From contig JAEUTG010000030.1 in assembly GCA_016788045.1 (NCBI GenBank), positions 1-43,628 on the forward strand: 43,628 bases of DNA, read 5' to 3'. Below the pieces are notes generated by a model that saw only the letters and a list, made by a program, of their open reading frames with translations, was not told the DNA's origin and searched no databases. Below are positions 33,045-41,757 of the stretch, one piece after another. The stretch is from Bacteroidales bacterium (lineage in GTDB: Bacteria; Bacteroidota; Bacteroidia; Bacteroidales; Lentimicrobiaceae). The position numbers and the translations under genes were made by a program. The first letter of the stretch is position 1; each line of letters starts with the position of its first letter.

Positions 33045-34064
33045 ATGCCGGTTTATATACTCGGAATAGAATCGTCCTGTGATGATACCTCAGCCGCAGT
33101 CATCCGCAACGATGTTATTCTTTCAAACATTATTGCCAACCAGAAGGTACATGCTGCTTTCGGAGGGGTAGTGCCTGAGCTTGCCTCAAGGGCACATCAG
33201 CAGAATATTATCCCGGTCATTCATGAAGCCATCAGGCAGGCTGGAATTCTGAAAACTGACCTTCAGGCCATTGCTTTTACCCGGGGGCCCGGTTTGCTGG
33301 GATCCTTGCTGGTAGGAACCTCTTTTGCCAAGGCTTTCGCTTTTGCGCTGGGCATTCCGATTGTTGAGGTTGATCATATGCAGGCCCACATTCTGGCACA
33401 CTTTATCCGCAACCCTAAAGACGAAAAAGCGGTGCCTGAATTTCCGTTTCTCTGCCTCACCGTTTCCGGAGGACATACCCAGATTGTTCAGGTGAACAGC
33501 CACTTTGATATGAAAGTAATCGGCCGGACCATCGATGATGCTGCCGGCGAAGCATTTGACAAAGCTGCAAAAATTATGGGACTTCCTTACCCTGGAGGGC
33601 CTTTGGTTGACAAGTATGGCAAGGACGGGAACCCTGAGGCTTTTCGGTTCTCGCGCCCGGCAATACCGGGACTGGATTACAGCTTCAGCGGACTGAAAAC
33701 TTCCTTCCTTTATTTTGTCCGCGACCGACTGAGGGAAGATGCTTCATTCATTGATCATCATACCGCTGATCTGTGTGCCTCCATTCAACAAGCCATTGTT
33801 TCTGCTCTGATGGAGAAACTTCAACTGGCCGTCAGGCAGACCGGTATCAGGCAGGTTGCTATTGCCGGAGGGGTTTCTGCCAATTCTGCATTGCGGAAGG
33901 AGCTCACGAACTTCGGGGATAACACCGGTGTACGCACATTTATTCCTGAATTCAGCTACAGCACCGACAATGCAGCCATGATTGCCATGGCCGGATATTT
34001 CAGGTATCTTTCCGGTGAATTTGCCGACCTTTCCGCTTCTCCTTATTCAAGGTCCACGGTTTGA
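33045..34064 (+). CDS. tsaD: tRNA N6-adenosine threonylcarbamoyltransferase
   Basis: A 339-residue cytoplasmic enzyme that transfers the threonylcarbamoyl group from TC-AMP to A37 of ANN-decoding tRNAs, working with TsaB and TsaE. The ASKHA ATPase fold is clear: ILGIESSCDDTSAAV at the N-terminus, GGVVPELASRAHQQNI, the metal-binding HMQAH (His111, His115) and LTVSGGHTQIV, AIAGGVSANSALR, and TDNAAMIAMAG near the end. Length is normal. It follows the divergent tamB promoter and converges with the lipoprotein at 34090. Confidence 0.98.
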   Translation: MPVYILGIESSCDDTSAAVIRNDVILSNIIANQKVHAAFGGVVPELASRAHQQNIIPVIHEAIRQAGILKTDLQAIAFTRGPGLLGSLLVGTSFAKAFAFALGIPIVEVDHMQAHILAHFIRNPKDEKAVPEFPFLCLTVSGGHTQIVQVNSHFDMKVIGRTIDDAAGEAFDKAAKIMGLPYPGGPLVDKYGKDGNPEAFRFSRPAIPGLDYSFSGLKTSFLYFVRDRLREDASFIDHHTADLCASIQQAIVSALMEKLQLAVRQTGIRQVAIAGGVSANSALRKELTNFGDNTGVRTFIPEFSYSTDNAAMIAMAGYFRYLSGEFADLSASPYSRSTV

Positions 34065-34089
34065 CGGATGTTTCTTAACAACCAGTTGA

Positions 34090-34923
34090 TTATCTGATCC
34101 GTATCAAACGTTGCCCGAATCCTTTCCTCACAATTCCTGAAATGCGGTCATAGGTATAATACCCCACTGGCATTACCCCTGGTGGTAGGTGGGTACGTAT
34201 ATAATCATTCATCAGGTAATCAAAAATCAGCCCCGCATAATAGTAGCTGTATGAGTAAGCCGAATTGTAGACATCGTCAACAGTTATACTGTCAATGGAA
34301 TAGTAATATTTAACATCACCGGTATATGGGAAATACTGATAACCACCTTGAAATTTATCGGTGATTTTGTTTGAAGTGTATAAAACCAGTGTGGTGTCCT
34401 GTTTGTTGACCCGTGCTATCTCAAACCAGGAATTGAAGTTGATGGCATTCAGGTAGAACTGATAGTTGTAATTCTCTTCCTCAGAATAGGTGCCTTCATC
34501 GGAGATTGAATCCAGATATTCTTCGAGTTCAAGCTGGGCCAGGTTGATGATCAGACCATCCGACCCGGATTCGATGAACTTCCTTGCCGACTCTCCTGAG
34601 TATGTCCTGAACCCGTAATTGCCCAAACCCGTGGAAAGCCCGTTCAGGTATGCAGCAAAAAGAGTTGAATCGTTGATGTATTGCAGAAGGTCGCTGCTGA
34701 AAAACAGGGCAGAATCCTTCTGTTCAGCACTGAGCTCATAAAAGTTCTCAATGTCGGGAATCTTGAAGTTATATCTGTAGCTGAAATCCGGAGCAATCAA
34801 CAGGGCAGAGGCGGGCTCTCTTTTTCTGACGTATTCAACAGCAAGTTTCCGTTCCGCACTGCATGAGAGCAGCACGATAAACGTAAGCACAACTGCCGGA
34901 AAAAGGAAGCCTTTGCGAAGCAT
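34090..34923 (-). CDS. Lipoprotein of unknown function
   Basis: A 277-residue lipoprotein with signal peptide ending LLSC (Cys21). No domain that I can name. The mature part starts with a basic stretch, VEYVRKREPASALLIAPDF, which resembles other Bacteroidales lipoproteins of unknown role. It is notably Tyr-rich in the second half (YSYSYYYAGLIFDYLMNDYI) and acidic around residues 125-150. It begins only 13 bases after the flavodiiron gene, so it is the last gene of the BatA-parC-fprA-lipoprotein series. No functional link to its neighbours is evident. Confidence 0.75.
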   Translation of the reverse strand: MLRKGFLFPAVVLTFIVLLSCSAERKLAVEYVRKREPASALLIAPDFSYRYNFKIPDIENFYELSAEQKDSALFFSSDLLQYINDSTLFAAYLNGLSTGLGNYGFRTYSGESARKFIESGSDGLIINLAQLELEEYLDSISDEGTYSEEENYNYQFYLNAINFNSWFEIARVNKQDTTLVLYTSNKITDKFQGGYQYFPYTGDVKYYYSIDSITVDDVYNSAYSYSYYYAGLIFDYLMNDYIRTHLPPGVMPVGYYTYDRISGIVRKGFGQRLIRIR

Positions 34924-34936
34924 ACTTTTTTATTGC

Positions 34937-36172
34937 TTATTTATCAGAACACTCAGTATCTCCGTTTTGTTCCTTTTCAAGGATCATTTTACCGAAATTC
35001 AGCCCGTAGGCCCTGGCTTTTTCAATGTCAGCTGCGTGAGGGGTAAATTTGATAAATACGCTTTCTCCGGTAATTTTAAGCTTCAGGTTGGTCAGGCAGG
35101 ATTCAATGATTTTGGGGCCTTCACCGCTCCAGCCGTACGATCCGAAAGCACCGGCAAGCTTCCCCTTATCGCGTAAAGGGTTCATCAGCGCAAAAACCTG
35201 GTAAATGTGCAACAGAATATTCTGGTTGATGATGGGCGATCCGATAATGATACCTGAGGCACGGGAGATCTGGTCATCAATGGCTGAAAGTTCTTCTTTT
35301 TCAATGTCCTGGGTAATCACCTGAATATCACCGGCTTCTCTGATTCCTGCGGCAATTTCCTCTGCCAGCATCGCGGTATTGTGGTAGGCCGATACATAGG
35401 GGATGTAAACCCTCCTCGGCTCAACTAGTCTCAGGGCTTCCCGGGCTTTTTCTTCCGATTCGTCCATCCGTTGCTTCCATGTTGTGCGTAATATCGGTCC
35501 ATGACCGGTACAGATCTGATCGATATCAAGGTTCCTGATCTTCTCGATGGCCTTCAGCATGTATTTGCTGTATGGCTTGAGAATTACATCGAAGTAATAA
35601 TCAAATGCATCGTCATAATTACCGGTAAGATCATCAAACATCTTGTCGTTGCAGTAATGGGCCCCGAAAGAATCGCAGGTAAACAGCAGTTTGTCTTCCT
35701 CAAGGTAGGTGTACATGGTATCGGGCCAATGCAGGTGTGGGGCTCCGATGAAACGCAGGGTTTTGTTGCCCAGCGATAACGTATCGCCGTCTTTCACCTG
35801 CTGGTAACTGAATTCGGTACCGACGATATCCTTAAGGTATCTGATGGCATTGCCGGTGCCAACCACCGTGGCATTCGGTGCGATGGCAAGCAGTGCCTCA
35901 AGCGAGCCTGAGTGATCAGGCTCGGTATGGTTCATGATGATGTACTCAATTTCTTCGGGGTTACACACCGACCTAACTTTGTTCAGGTAGGTTTCACTGA
36001 AAGTTTCCTTTGCTGTTTCAACAATGGCTTTCTTTCCGGCATTGATAAAATAGGAGTTGTAGGTAGTGCCGTACTGGGTTTTCATCACAACGTCGAATGT
36101 TACAATGTCATAATCCAGGATTCCTATCCAACTGACATCACCGGTAACATTCAGAATTTTTTCGTCTTTCAT
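34937..36172 (-). CDS. FprA-type flavodiiron protein (oxygen/NO reductase)
   Basis: A 411-residue soluble A-type flavoprotein. The N-terminal metallo-beta-lactamase-like domain (~1-250) carries the diiron ligands: His82, Glu84, Asp86 and His87 of NHTEPDHSGS, the histidine region GAPHLHWPDTM (~147), Asp of CDSFGAHYC (~167) and His of CTGHGPILR (~229). The C-terminal flavodoxin domain (~258-400) starts VYIPYVSAYHNTAMLAEEIA and includes FGSYGWSGEG, the FMN phosphate and ring loops. These enzymes reduce O2 to water (or NO to N2O) and protect anaerobes. No C-terminal rubredoxin is fused, so a separate electron donor is needed. It lies 26 bases after parC on the same strand. Confidence 0.95.
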   Translation of the reverse strand: MKDEKILNVTGDVSWIGILDYDIVTFDVVMKTQYGTTYNSYFINAGKKAIVETAKETFSETYLNKVRSVCNPEEIEYIIMNHTEPDHSGSLEALLAIAPNATVVGTGNAIRYLKDIVGTEFSYQQVKDGDTLSLGNKTLRFIGAPHLHWPDTMYTYLEEDKLLFTCDSFGAHYCNDKMFDDLTGNYDDAFDYYFDVILKPYSKYMLKAIEKIRNLDIDQICTGHGPILRTTWKQRMDESEEKAREALRLVEPRRVYIPYVSAYHNTAMLAEEIAAGIREAGDIQVITQDIEKEELSAIDDQISRASGIIIGSPIINQNILLHIYQVFALMNPLRDKGKLAGAFGSYGWSGEGPKIIESCLTNLKLKITGESVFIKFTPHAADIEKARAYGLNFGKMILEKEQNGDTECSDK

Positions 36173-36198
36173 TCAGAAAAGTATATTGTTAAGGTGTT

Positions 36199-38877
36199 TC
36201 AAAATTCCAGAGTCATCTGAACAGCATCATCATCGATGGCGGGTTTGTTCAGGTGAGAAGGCAGTTCAAGCGGTTTCTCTTCCGGTTGTTCCGAATCTTC
36301 AGCAGCAGTTTCAGTGATCTCAGGCTCCTCAGGCTGATAGGGCAGCGGTTCCAGCATCCTGAGTTTCTTGATTGAATGTGTGGTCAGCCGTTTCCCTTTA
36401 GCCTTGTGACTCTTGACATCAATAAATTCTGAAGCAACGACTTCTTCATCATCGATCACCCTGTTGTTGATTTTTTCATCAAAAATAATCAGAAACCTTG
36501 GCAACCAGTCAGTCGTTACATGAATCAGTTTTGAATCCGCTTCTTCTCCGATAAAGTCGGTTTTCCTGTCGGTTGGTTCAACCTGAAAACGTTTCAGGTA
36601 ATAGAATTCTTTCTCAGCATGGAAATATACCGCGGTAACAGGTTTCTTCGGGTTGAACTTTTCGATGATCAGCAGGTCTTCGTCAAAATGGTTGGATATG
36701 TCGAAGTTGTAGAGCCTGTACTGCCCCGATTGCATGATGGTGAGTATTTTATCATCACCGGAAAAAGCCCCGAGCAACCGGCCACGGCCTTCGGTATTCA
36801 GCCTTTTTATCGAATCATCGTACCAGATGTCACGGGCTCCCAGCGTTGAAACGCCTGCTTCAGCCTGACTGATTTTCTTCACTGCGTATTTAGTCAGGAT
36901 ATTGCCCTGCGAATTTCTTCCTTTAATGGCCAGTTCTCCGAAATTGAAATCAAATACCGGTTTCTTGAGCTTCGGTCTGGGCTTTAGCGCTACCTTGATG
37001 ATTTCAGCTTCCCCGTTGGGATTGGCTGTGAAATACAGAACCTTCGAACCCTTCGTTCCTTTTGTCAGGCTGTATTCCTTGTCGCGGGTCACTCCCACAA
37101 CGGCAAACCTCTTTACATAAACACCGCCGTTCTTCCCATCCTGGTAAGCCATGTTGTAGATGGTACGTTCATCGTTTTTGCGGAAAACATCAATGTGGAT
37201 TACCTGCTCACCAACAAAAACCTTGTCGGCAACCTTTGTAACGATCATGGTTCCGTCTTCTCTGAATACAATGATGTCATCAATGTCAGAGCAATCACAC
37301 ACGAACTCATCTTTTTTCAGGTTTGTTCCGGCAAATCCTTCAATGCGGTTAACATAAAGTTTCTGATTGGCAGCAGCTACCATCACTGCTTCAATGGTAT
37401 CGAAATTCCTGAGTTCGGTTTTTCTGTCGCGGTTCTTGCCGTATTTCCGTTTAATGTTTCTGAAATACTCAATGGCATACTCGGTTAAATTGGCCAGGTA
37501 ATGTTCTACCTGGGCCTTCTCATCGCCCTGATTGCGGATGTATTCGTCGGCTTTGAAAGAATTGAACTTTGAAATCCTTTTGATTTTTATTTCAGTCAGC
37601 CGGAGTATGTCTTCCTGTACGATTTCGCGGTAAAAGTCAGGCTTATAGGGTTCAAGTCCCTTGTCAATGGTAAGCAGCACATCTTCCCAGCTTTCGCATT
37701 CTTCAATGTCGTGATAGATACGGTTTTCGATAAAGATCTTCTCCAGTGAGGCAAACAGCAGGTTCTCCATCAGCTCCAGACGGCGGATGTTAAGTTCAGC
37801 CCTTAACAATTCCACTGTATTGAATGTGGAGACACGAAGAATTTCCTTTACCCCGATAAAGAGAGGTTTCCCTTGCTGAATTACACAGTTGTTCGGTGAA
37901 ATGGAGATTTCACAATCGGTAAAGGCAAACAGGGCATCAATGGTGGTGTCGGGCGATACGCCCGGCATCAGATGGATCAGAATTTCAACGGTACTGGCCG
38001 TATTGTCATCGATCTTTCTGATCTTGATCTTGCCTTTTTCGTTGGCGGCTACAATGCTGTCGATCAGACTTCCGGTGGTAGTGCCGAAAGGAATTTCGGT
38101 TATTACCAGGGTTTTTTTGTCAGCCTGGCTGATTTTTGCCCTCAGTCTGACTTTTCCTCCCCTGAGTCCTTCGTTGTATTTTGAACAGTCGGCAAGTCCT
38201 CCGGTGGGAAAATCCGGATAAAGGTCGAAATCTTTGTTTTGAAGGATTTTTATCGAACAATCGATGAGTTCATTGAAATTGTGCGGTAATATTTTCGATG
38301 CAAGTCCAACGGCAATCCCTTCAACACCCTGGGCCAGCAGCAGGGGGAATTTTGCCGGCAATGCCACCGGTTCTCGGTTACGGCCATCGTAGGATAGTTT
38401 CCAGCGGGTGGTTTTCGGGTTAAAAACCACTTCGAGAGCGAATTTACTCAACCGGGCCTCTATATACCTGGCAGCAGCAGCGTTGTCGCCGGTGAGGATG
38501 TTGCCCCAGTTTCCCTGGGTGTCAATGAGCAGGTCTTTCTGGCCAAGCTGAACCAATGCATCCCCGATGGAGGCATCCCCATGAGGGTGGTATTTCATGG
38601 TATGGCCAATGATGTTGGCTACTTTGTTGTACCGGCCATCGTCAAGGTCATGCATGGCATGAAGTATCCTCCGCTGTACAGGCTTAAAACCATCCAGTAT
38701 CTCCGGAACTGCACGTTCCAGAATTACATAGGAGGCATAATCAAGAAACCAGTTCTGGTACATGCCCGATAACTGTATGGTCTTGTGCAACTCCTCCGTG
38801 GTGCCTTCCGGTTGGACTTCAGGCAATTCATTGTAGGGTTCTTCTTCGAAATTCTTCTGGTCTGTATTCTCTTCCAT
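36199..38877 (-). CDS. parC: DNA topoisomerase IV subunit A
   Basis: An 892-residue type IIA topoisomerase breakage-reunion subunit that, with ParE, decatenates daughter chromosomes. The N-terminal domain has ASYVILERAVPEILDGFKPVQRR (~48-70), HPHGDASIGDALV, and the catalytic tyrosine Tyr138 in AAAARYIEARLS. A coiled-coil (~380-470) and a beta-pinwheel-like C-terminal region follow. No GyrA box (QRRGGKG) is seen, which favours ParC over GyrA. The C-terminus is acidic and Pro/Glu-rich. I chose the ATG at 38877 over an in-frame GTG ten codons upstream. parE is not in this window; parC sits inside a BatA-parC-fprA-lipoprotein series, 39 bases after the BatA gene. Confidence 0.93.
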   Translation of the reverse strand: MEENTDQKNFEEEPYNELPEVQPEGTTEELHKTIQLSGMYQNWFLDYASYVILERAVPEILDGFKPVQRRILHAMHDLDDGRYNKVANIIGHTMKYHPHGDASIGDALVQLGQKDLLIDTQGNWGNILTGDNAAAARYIEARLSKFALEVVFNPKTTRWKLSYDGRNREPVALPAKFPLLLAQGVEGIAVGLASKILPHNFNELIDCSIKILQNKDFDLYPDFPTGGLADCSKYNEGLRGGKVRLRAKISQADKKTLVITEIPFGTTTGSLIDSIVAANEKGKIKIRKIDDNTASTVEILIHLMPGVSPDTTIDALFAFTDCEISISPNNCVIQQGKPLFIGVKEILRVSTFNTVELLRAELNIRRLELMENLLFASLEKIFIENRIYHDIEECESWEDVLLTIDKGLEPYKPDFYREIVQEDILRLTEIKIKRISKFNSFKADEYIRNQGDEKAQVEHYLANLTEYAIEYFRNIKRKYGKNRDRKTELRNFDTIEAVMVAAANQKLYVNRIEGFAGTNLKKDEFVCDCSDIDDIIVFREDGTMIVTKVADKVFVGEQVIHIDVFRKNDERTIYNMAYQDGKNGGVYVKRFAVVGVTRDKEYSLTKGTKGSKVLYFTANPNGEAEIIKVALKPRPKLKKPVFDFNFGELAIKGRNSQGNILTKYAVKKISQAEAGVSTLGARDIWYDDSIKRLNTEGRGRLLGAFSGDDKILTIMQSGQYRLYNFDISNHFDEDLLIIEKFNPKKPVTAVYFHAEKEFYYLKRFQVEPTDRKTDFIGEEADSKLIHVTTDWLPRFLIIFDEKINNRVIDDEEVVASEFIDVKSHKAKGKRLTTHSIKKLRMLEPLPYQPEEPEITETAAEDSEQPEEKPLELPSHLNKPAIDDDAVQMTLEF

Positions 38878-38916
38878 TTTTTTGTTGGCTTTAAGGGCTG
38901 ATGCCACTTTTGCCGG

Positions 38917-40977
38917 TTAACGGTTTACTCTTCTTCCGAAAAATCTTAACAGCAATACCTCAGCAATTATACTCAAAAGACCTGAAATCAGAAACCATTT
39001 CCATAGCATAGTCCCTGAATTTCTTGCAGCAATTGTTTCATTCAAAGGCCTTGGGCCGCTTTCCAGAATTCCGAAACTGGCCGATTTTTCAGCAATGCGC
39101 ACCAGCTCATCTTCTGAGGCTGTCCTCAGGTCCGATTCCTTCCGGTTGTAGTTGAAAGCCAGCAACGAAACTGTTGAATCTCCGCTTTTCACCTCGTAAA
39201 TACCGGCTTCGTTCAATTGATCGTTCAGGAAAATCTGACTTTGCCCGTCAACATTTCTGAATTCCGGTATAAACCCCGATTTTCCATCAGTGGAAACTAT
39301 CCTGAAGATATTGTCCTGTGCTGGTCTCAGCCCTCCCAGACTGATTCCGCTGCGCGTCCCGGTAAAATACATCAGGGGTAAGGCATTCCCGCTATTGAAA
39401 GCCATGTTGAGCATTGCCGGAACAAAAAGTGCATGCTGCGGCCAGTTACTGGCTTTGTCATCAACTGGTACGGCACTCAGATAGATTTTTCCCTGACCGG
39501 TGTTTTTCACTGTCAGCATCGGGTCTCCGTTGCTCAGTTCAATCAGCGTTTCTGCAGTGCTTTTGCTAACCTGTTTAATGCTGAAATGCCTGTAAACAAC
39601 CGGAAGGTCAATGTTAGCACGCTTCATTTCACCAGCTTCAAAAACATCGCTGAACAAGGGATGGTTGGTGTTGATGCTGCTAACTTTACTGGTCGCTGAA
39701 TCGGCTTTCTGTATCTGATCTGTTCCCAGTTCCGACAGCAGCAGGTTTAAACTGGCCGGATCTGCTTTCATCGACGGGAGAATGAGTAAACTACCACCGT
39801 TGATGACAAACTTCTTCAGTTCGCTGGTTGCCCCCGAAGTCAGCGATTCAATGTCGTTCAGTACAATCAGCCTGTAATTGCTGAAAGCAGAATAGTCAGT
39901 TTTGCCAAGACGGGATTCAGAAAGCGTAATCACTGAATCAAGACTGAATACCGACCGGAGGAATTCATTTTGAGGATCCCGGTTTATAATATGTACCGGT
40001 ATTCTATCGGAGACACTGAAGGTGAAATAGTAAATATCATCATAGGTGATGGGGTAATCGCTCAGCTCTACGCTGGCCTGGCGGATTCCTGCCGTAGGGT
40101 TGGGAAAAGGCATGCTGACTTCAGCTGAAGATTCAGCGTTGATACTGAAAGCAGCAATGGCACTCTGCCGGTTGTTGATCATCAGCTTGAGCGGAATTTT
40201 TTCCAGGCTTTCTGAGGAAGTGTTTCTTACCCTGACGTTGATGACCGCATTCTTGTTTTTCTGAATAACAGGATTGCTGAACCAGCAGGAATCTATGTAG
40301 AGGTTGCCTGTACCGTTGCCGGCAAGCCTGACAAGTTCGAAACGGTCGCTGAGGTTTTTTTCAGGTACTTTTTCAAGAATTGTGCTGTTTTGAAAATCGG
40401 AAATGATGTAGGCTATTCCTGTTGAAGACCTGGCTGACGATAGCAGGTCCTGCTGCCTGGAACAGATCTCGTCGAGTGATTTTACTGCCGCAGAACCCCT
40501 GACTTTGGATAGCAATTCAAGAAATTCATCTCGGGAAACAAACCGCTGGTGTCCTCCTTCAAAATCATTGGTAAGCAGTTGAAAAAGATCATCGGCTTTG
40601 TAGGCTGATGCAATTTCTTTGGCTTTAGTCTTTGCTTCTTCCAGCAATTTGCCTTTGACACCGGACGCTTCCATGCTGAACGAATTGTCAACAAAAATGC
40701 TTACTGAGCTGAATTGCCCGGGAACAGAATGGTTTTTCTCAGGAATAAAAGGTTGCGCAAATGCAATAACAAGAAACACGATTGCCAGGATGCGCATAAG
40801 CAGCACCAGCAGGTGCAGCAACTGAGAGTTTTTCTGCGTCTTTTGCTGGAGCTCGCGCAGGAAACTGACATTGCTGAAATATACTTTGCGGTATTTGCGG
40901 AAATTGAAGAGGTGAATGATCACCGGTATCAAGACCGCGAAGAGCGCAAAAAGTACACCTGGATTAATAAACTGCAT
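38917..40977 (-). CDS. BatA/VWA-domain membrane protein
   Basis: A 686-residue inner-membrane protein. The N-terminal BatA-type segment MQFINPGVLFALFAVLIPVIIH with LFNFRKYRKVYFSNVSFL and a second helix (~53-75) is followed by a von Willebrand A domain with a MIDAS-like DNSFS (Asp97, Ser99, Ser101). After ~190 come Ig-like and glutamine-amidotransferase-like regions (LKKFVINGGSLLILPS). One membrane helix lies near the C-terminus (~660-680). Such proteins accompany MoxR ATPases and Bat operons; here no MoxR or other Bat gene is near. It is the first gene of the minus-strand series ahead of parC. Role not established; envelope stress or complex assembly is only an inference. Confidence 0.88.
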   Translation of the reverse strand: MQFINPGVLFALFAVLIPVIIHLFNFRKYRKVYFSNVSFLRELQQKTQKNSQLLHLLVLLMRILAIVFLVIAFAQPFIPEKNHSVPGQFSSVSIFVDNSFSMEASGVKGKLLEEAKTKAKEIASAYKADDLFQLLTNDFEGGHQRFVSRDEFLELLSKVRGSAAVKSLDEICSRQQDLLSSARSSTGIAYIISDFQNSTILEKVPEKNLSDRFELVRLAGNGTGNLYIDSCWFSNPVIQKNKNAVINVRVRNTSSESLEKIPLKLMINNRQSAIAAFSINAESSAEVSMPFPNPTAGIRQASVELSDYPITYDDIYYFTFSVSDRIPVHIINRDPQNEFLRSVFSLDSVITLSESRLGKTDYSAFSNYRLIVLNDIESLTSGATSELKKFVINGGSLLILPSMKADPASLNLLLSELGTDQIQKADSATSKVSSINTNHPLFSDVFEAGEMKRANIDLPVVYRHFSIKQVSKSTAETLIELSNGDPMLTVKNTGQGKIYLSAVPVDDKASNWPQHALFVPAMLNMAFNSGNALPLMYFTGTRSGISLGGLRPAQDNIFRIVSTDGKSGFIPEFRNVDGQSQIFLNDQLNEAGIYEVKSGDSTVSLLAFNYNRKESDLRTASEDELVRIAEKSASFGILESGPRPLNETIAARNSGTMLWKWFLISGLLSIIAEVLLLRFFGRRVNR

Positions 40978-41012
40978 AATTCTGCCGGTTTCCGGAATTT
41001 TCCGGTGGACTG

Positions 41013-41020
41013 CAAATTTA
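41013..41020 (-). promoter_or_regulatory. -7 box (TAAATTTG) upstream of the BatA-parC series
   Basis: An exact TAnnTTTG match on the minus strand, 35 bases before the BatA ATG and directly after the terminator of the ferritin-like gene. No TTTG at the -33 distance. Confidence 0.35.
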
Positions 41021-41066
41021 GTGAATTAGGGTGAGCCTTTGAGCCGGTATTTGTTGAATTGAAAAA

Positions 41067-41094
41067 AAAAGCCTGTTCGCAGGAACAGGCTTTT
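41067..41094 (-). terminator. Intrinsic terminator of the ferritin-like gene
   Basis: Perfect 12-base arms AAAAGCCTGTTC (41067-41078) and GAACAGGCTTTT (41083-41094), four-base loop. On the minus strand it ends in a T-run of nine. It begins 21 bases after the stop codon at 41116. Confidence 0.9.
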
Positions 41095-41115
41095 GTGGAT
41101 GGAGAATTATTTGTT

Positions 41116-41568
41116 TCACTGAAGAAGAATGGATTCGTTGTATTCAATCTCAAACTGCCGTTTATGTCTGGCTTCGTTCTCTGCCAGTTTTCTGAGAACT
41201 GATCTGATTTCTTCGTTGGGTGTTCTTGTGGCAATGTCATGATAAAACAGCAACGTTGCCCGGGCCTTGCGCATCGCCATCACCAGTGCATCGGTATATT
41301 TCAGGCCTTTGGCCGATTCCAGATCAACCTGATACCGGCTGATGTCCATATCTTTCAACTGTTTGCTGGTAATGCCCAGCGGCGCTATATCACGTATTTT
41401 TGTCAGTTTGCCCATAAAGGCAAATTCATTACGGGCATAGACCTCAAATTCTTTTTTAATTTTTGCATTTCTTGCCTGACCCGAAAGGTTGGTGAAGAAC
41501 TGGGCCGTTTCCTGAGCTGATTTTACTGCAAAATGTAAAATCTCATCAACTGATCTGAAAGTTTTCAT
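41116..41568 (-). CDS. Ferritin-like (rubrerythrin-type) four-helix protein with degenerate metal site
   Basis: A 150-residue soluble protein. The helix pattern follows the rubrerythrin/DUF2202-like ferritin fold: helix A EILHFAVKSAQETAQFF, helix B KIKKEFEVYARNEFAFMGKL, helix C TDALVMAMRKARATLLFY, helix D EEIRSVLRKLAENEARHKRQFE. In working family members each of helices A and C gives one Glu, and B and D an ExxH. Here helix D keeps ExxH, helix B keeps Glu but has Phe for His, and the Glu positions in A and C appear to be Ala. So three of six ligands are missing and a diiron site is unlikely. The fold call rests on pattern, not on a search. Single gene with its own terminator. Confidence 0.75.
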   Translation of the reverse strand: MKTFRSVDEILHFAVKSAQETAQFFTNLSGQARNAKIKKEFEVYARNEFAFMGKLTKIRDIAPLGITSKQLKDMDISRYQVDLESAKGLKYTDALVMAMRKARATLLFYHDIATRTPNEEIRSVLRKLAENEARHKRQFEIEYNESILLQ

Positions 41569-41757
41569 AAAATGGGTCTTTAAGGTTAACGGTGGTTCTC
41601 CGTGGTAACAATTTTCTTATTTATCCGATTTATGCTGAAAAGTAACAGCTGAAACCAACAAAAAATCAAAGAACCAACAATACTATATAGACAGTGTCGC
41701 CTGACTTTTTTGACAACCGTAACCTTTATGACGCATTTTTACTATTTCAGATTTGTG

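Noticed and set aside
36199..38877. GyrA instead of ParC for the topoisomerase subunit
   Set aside because: The GyrA box is absent and the C-terminal region is short and divergent; ParC is the better call, though without a search it is not absolute.
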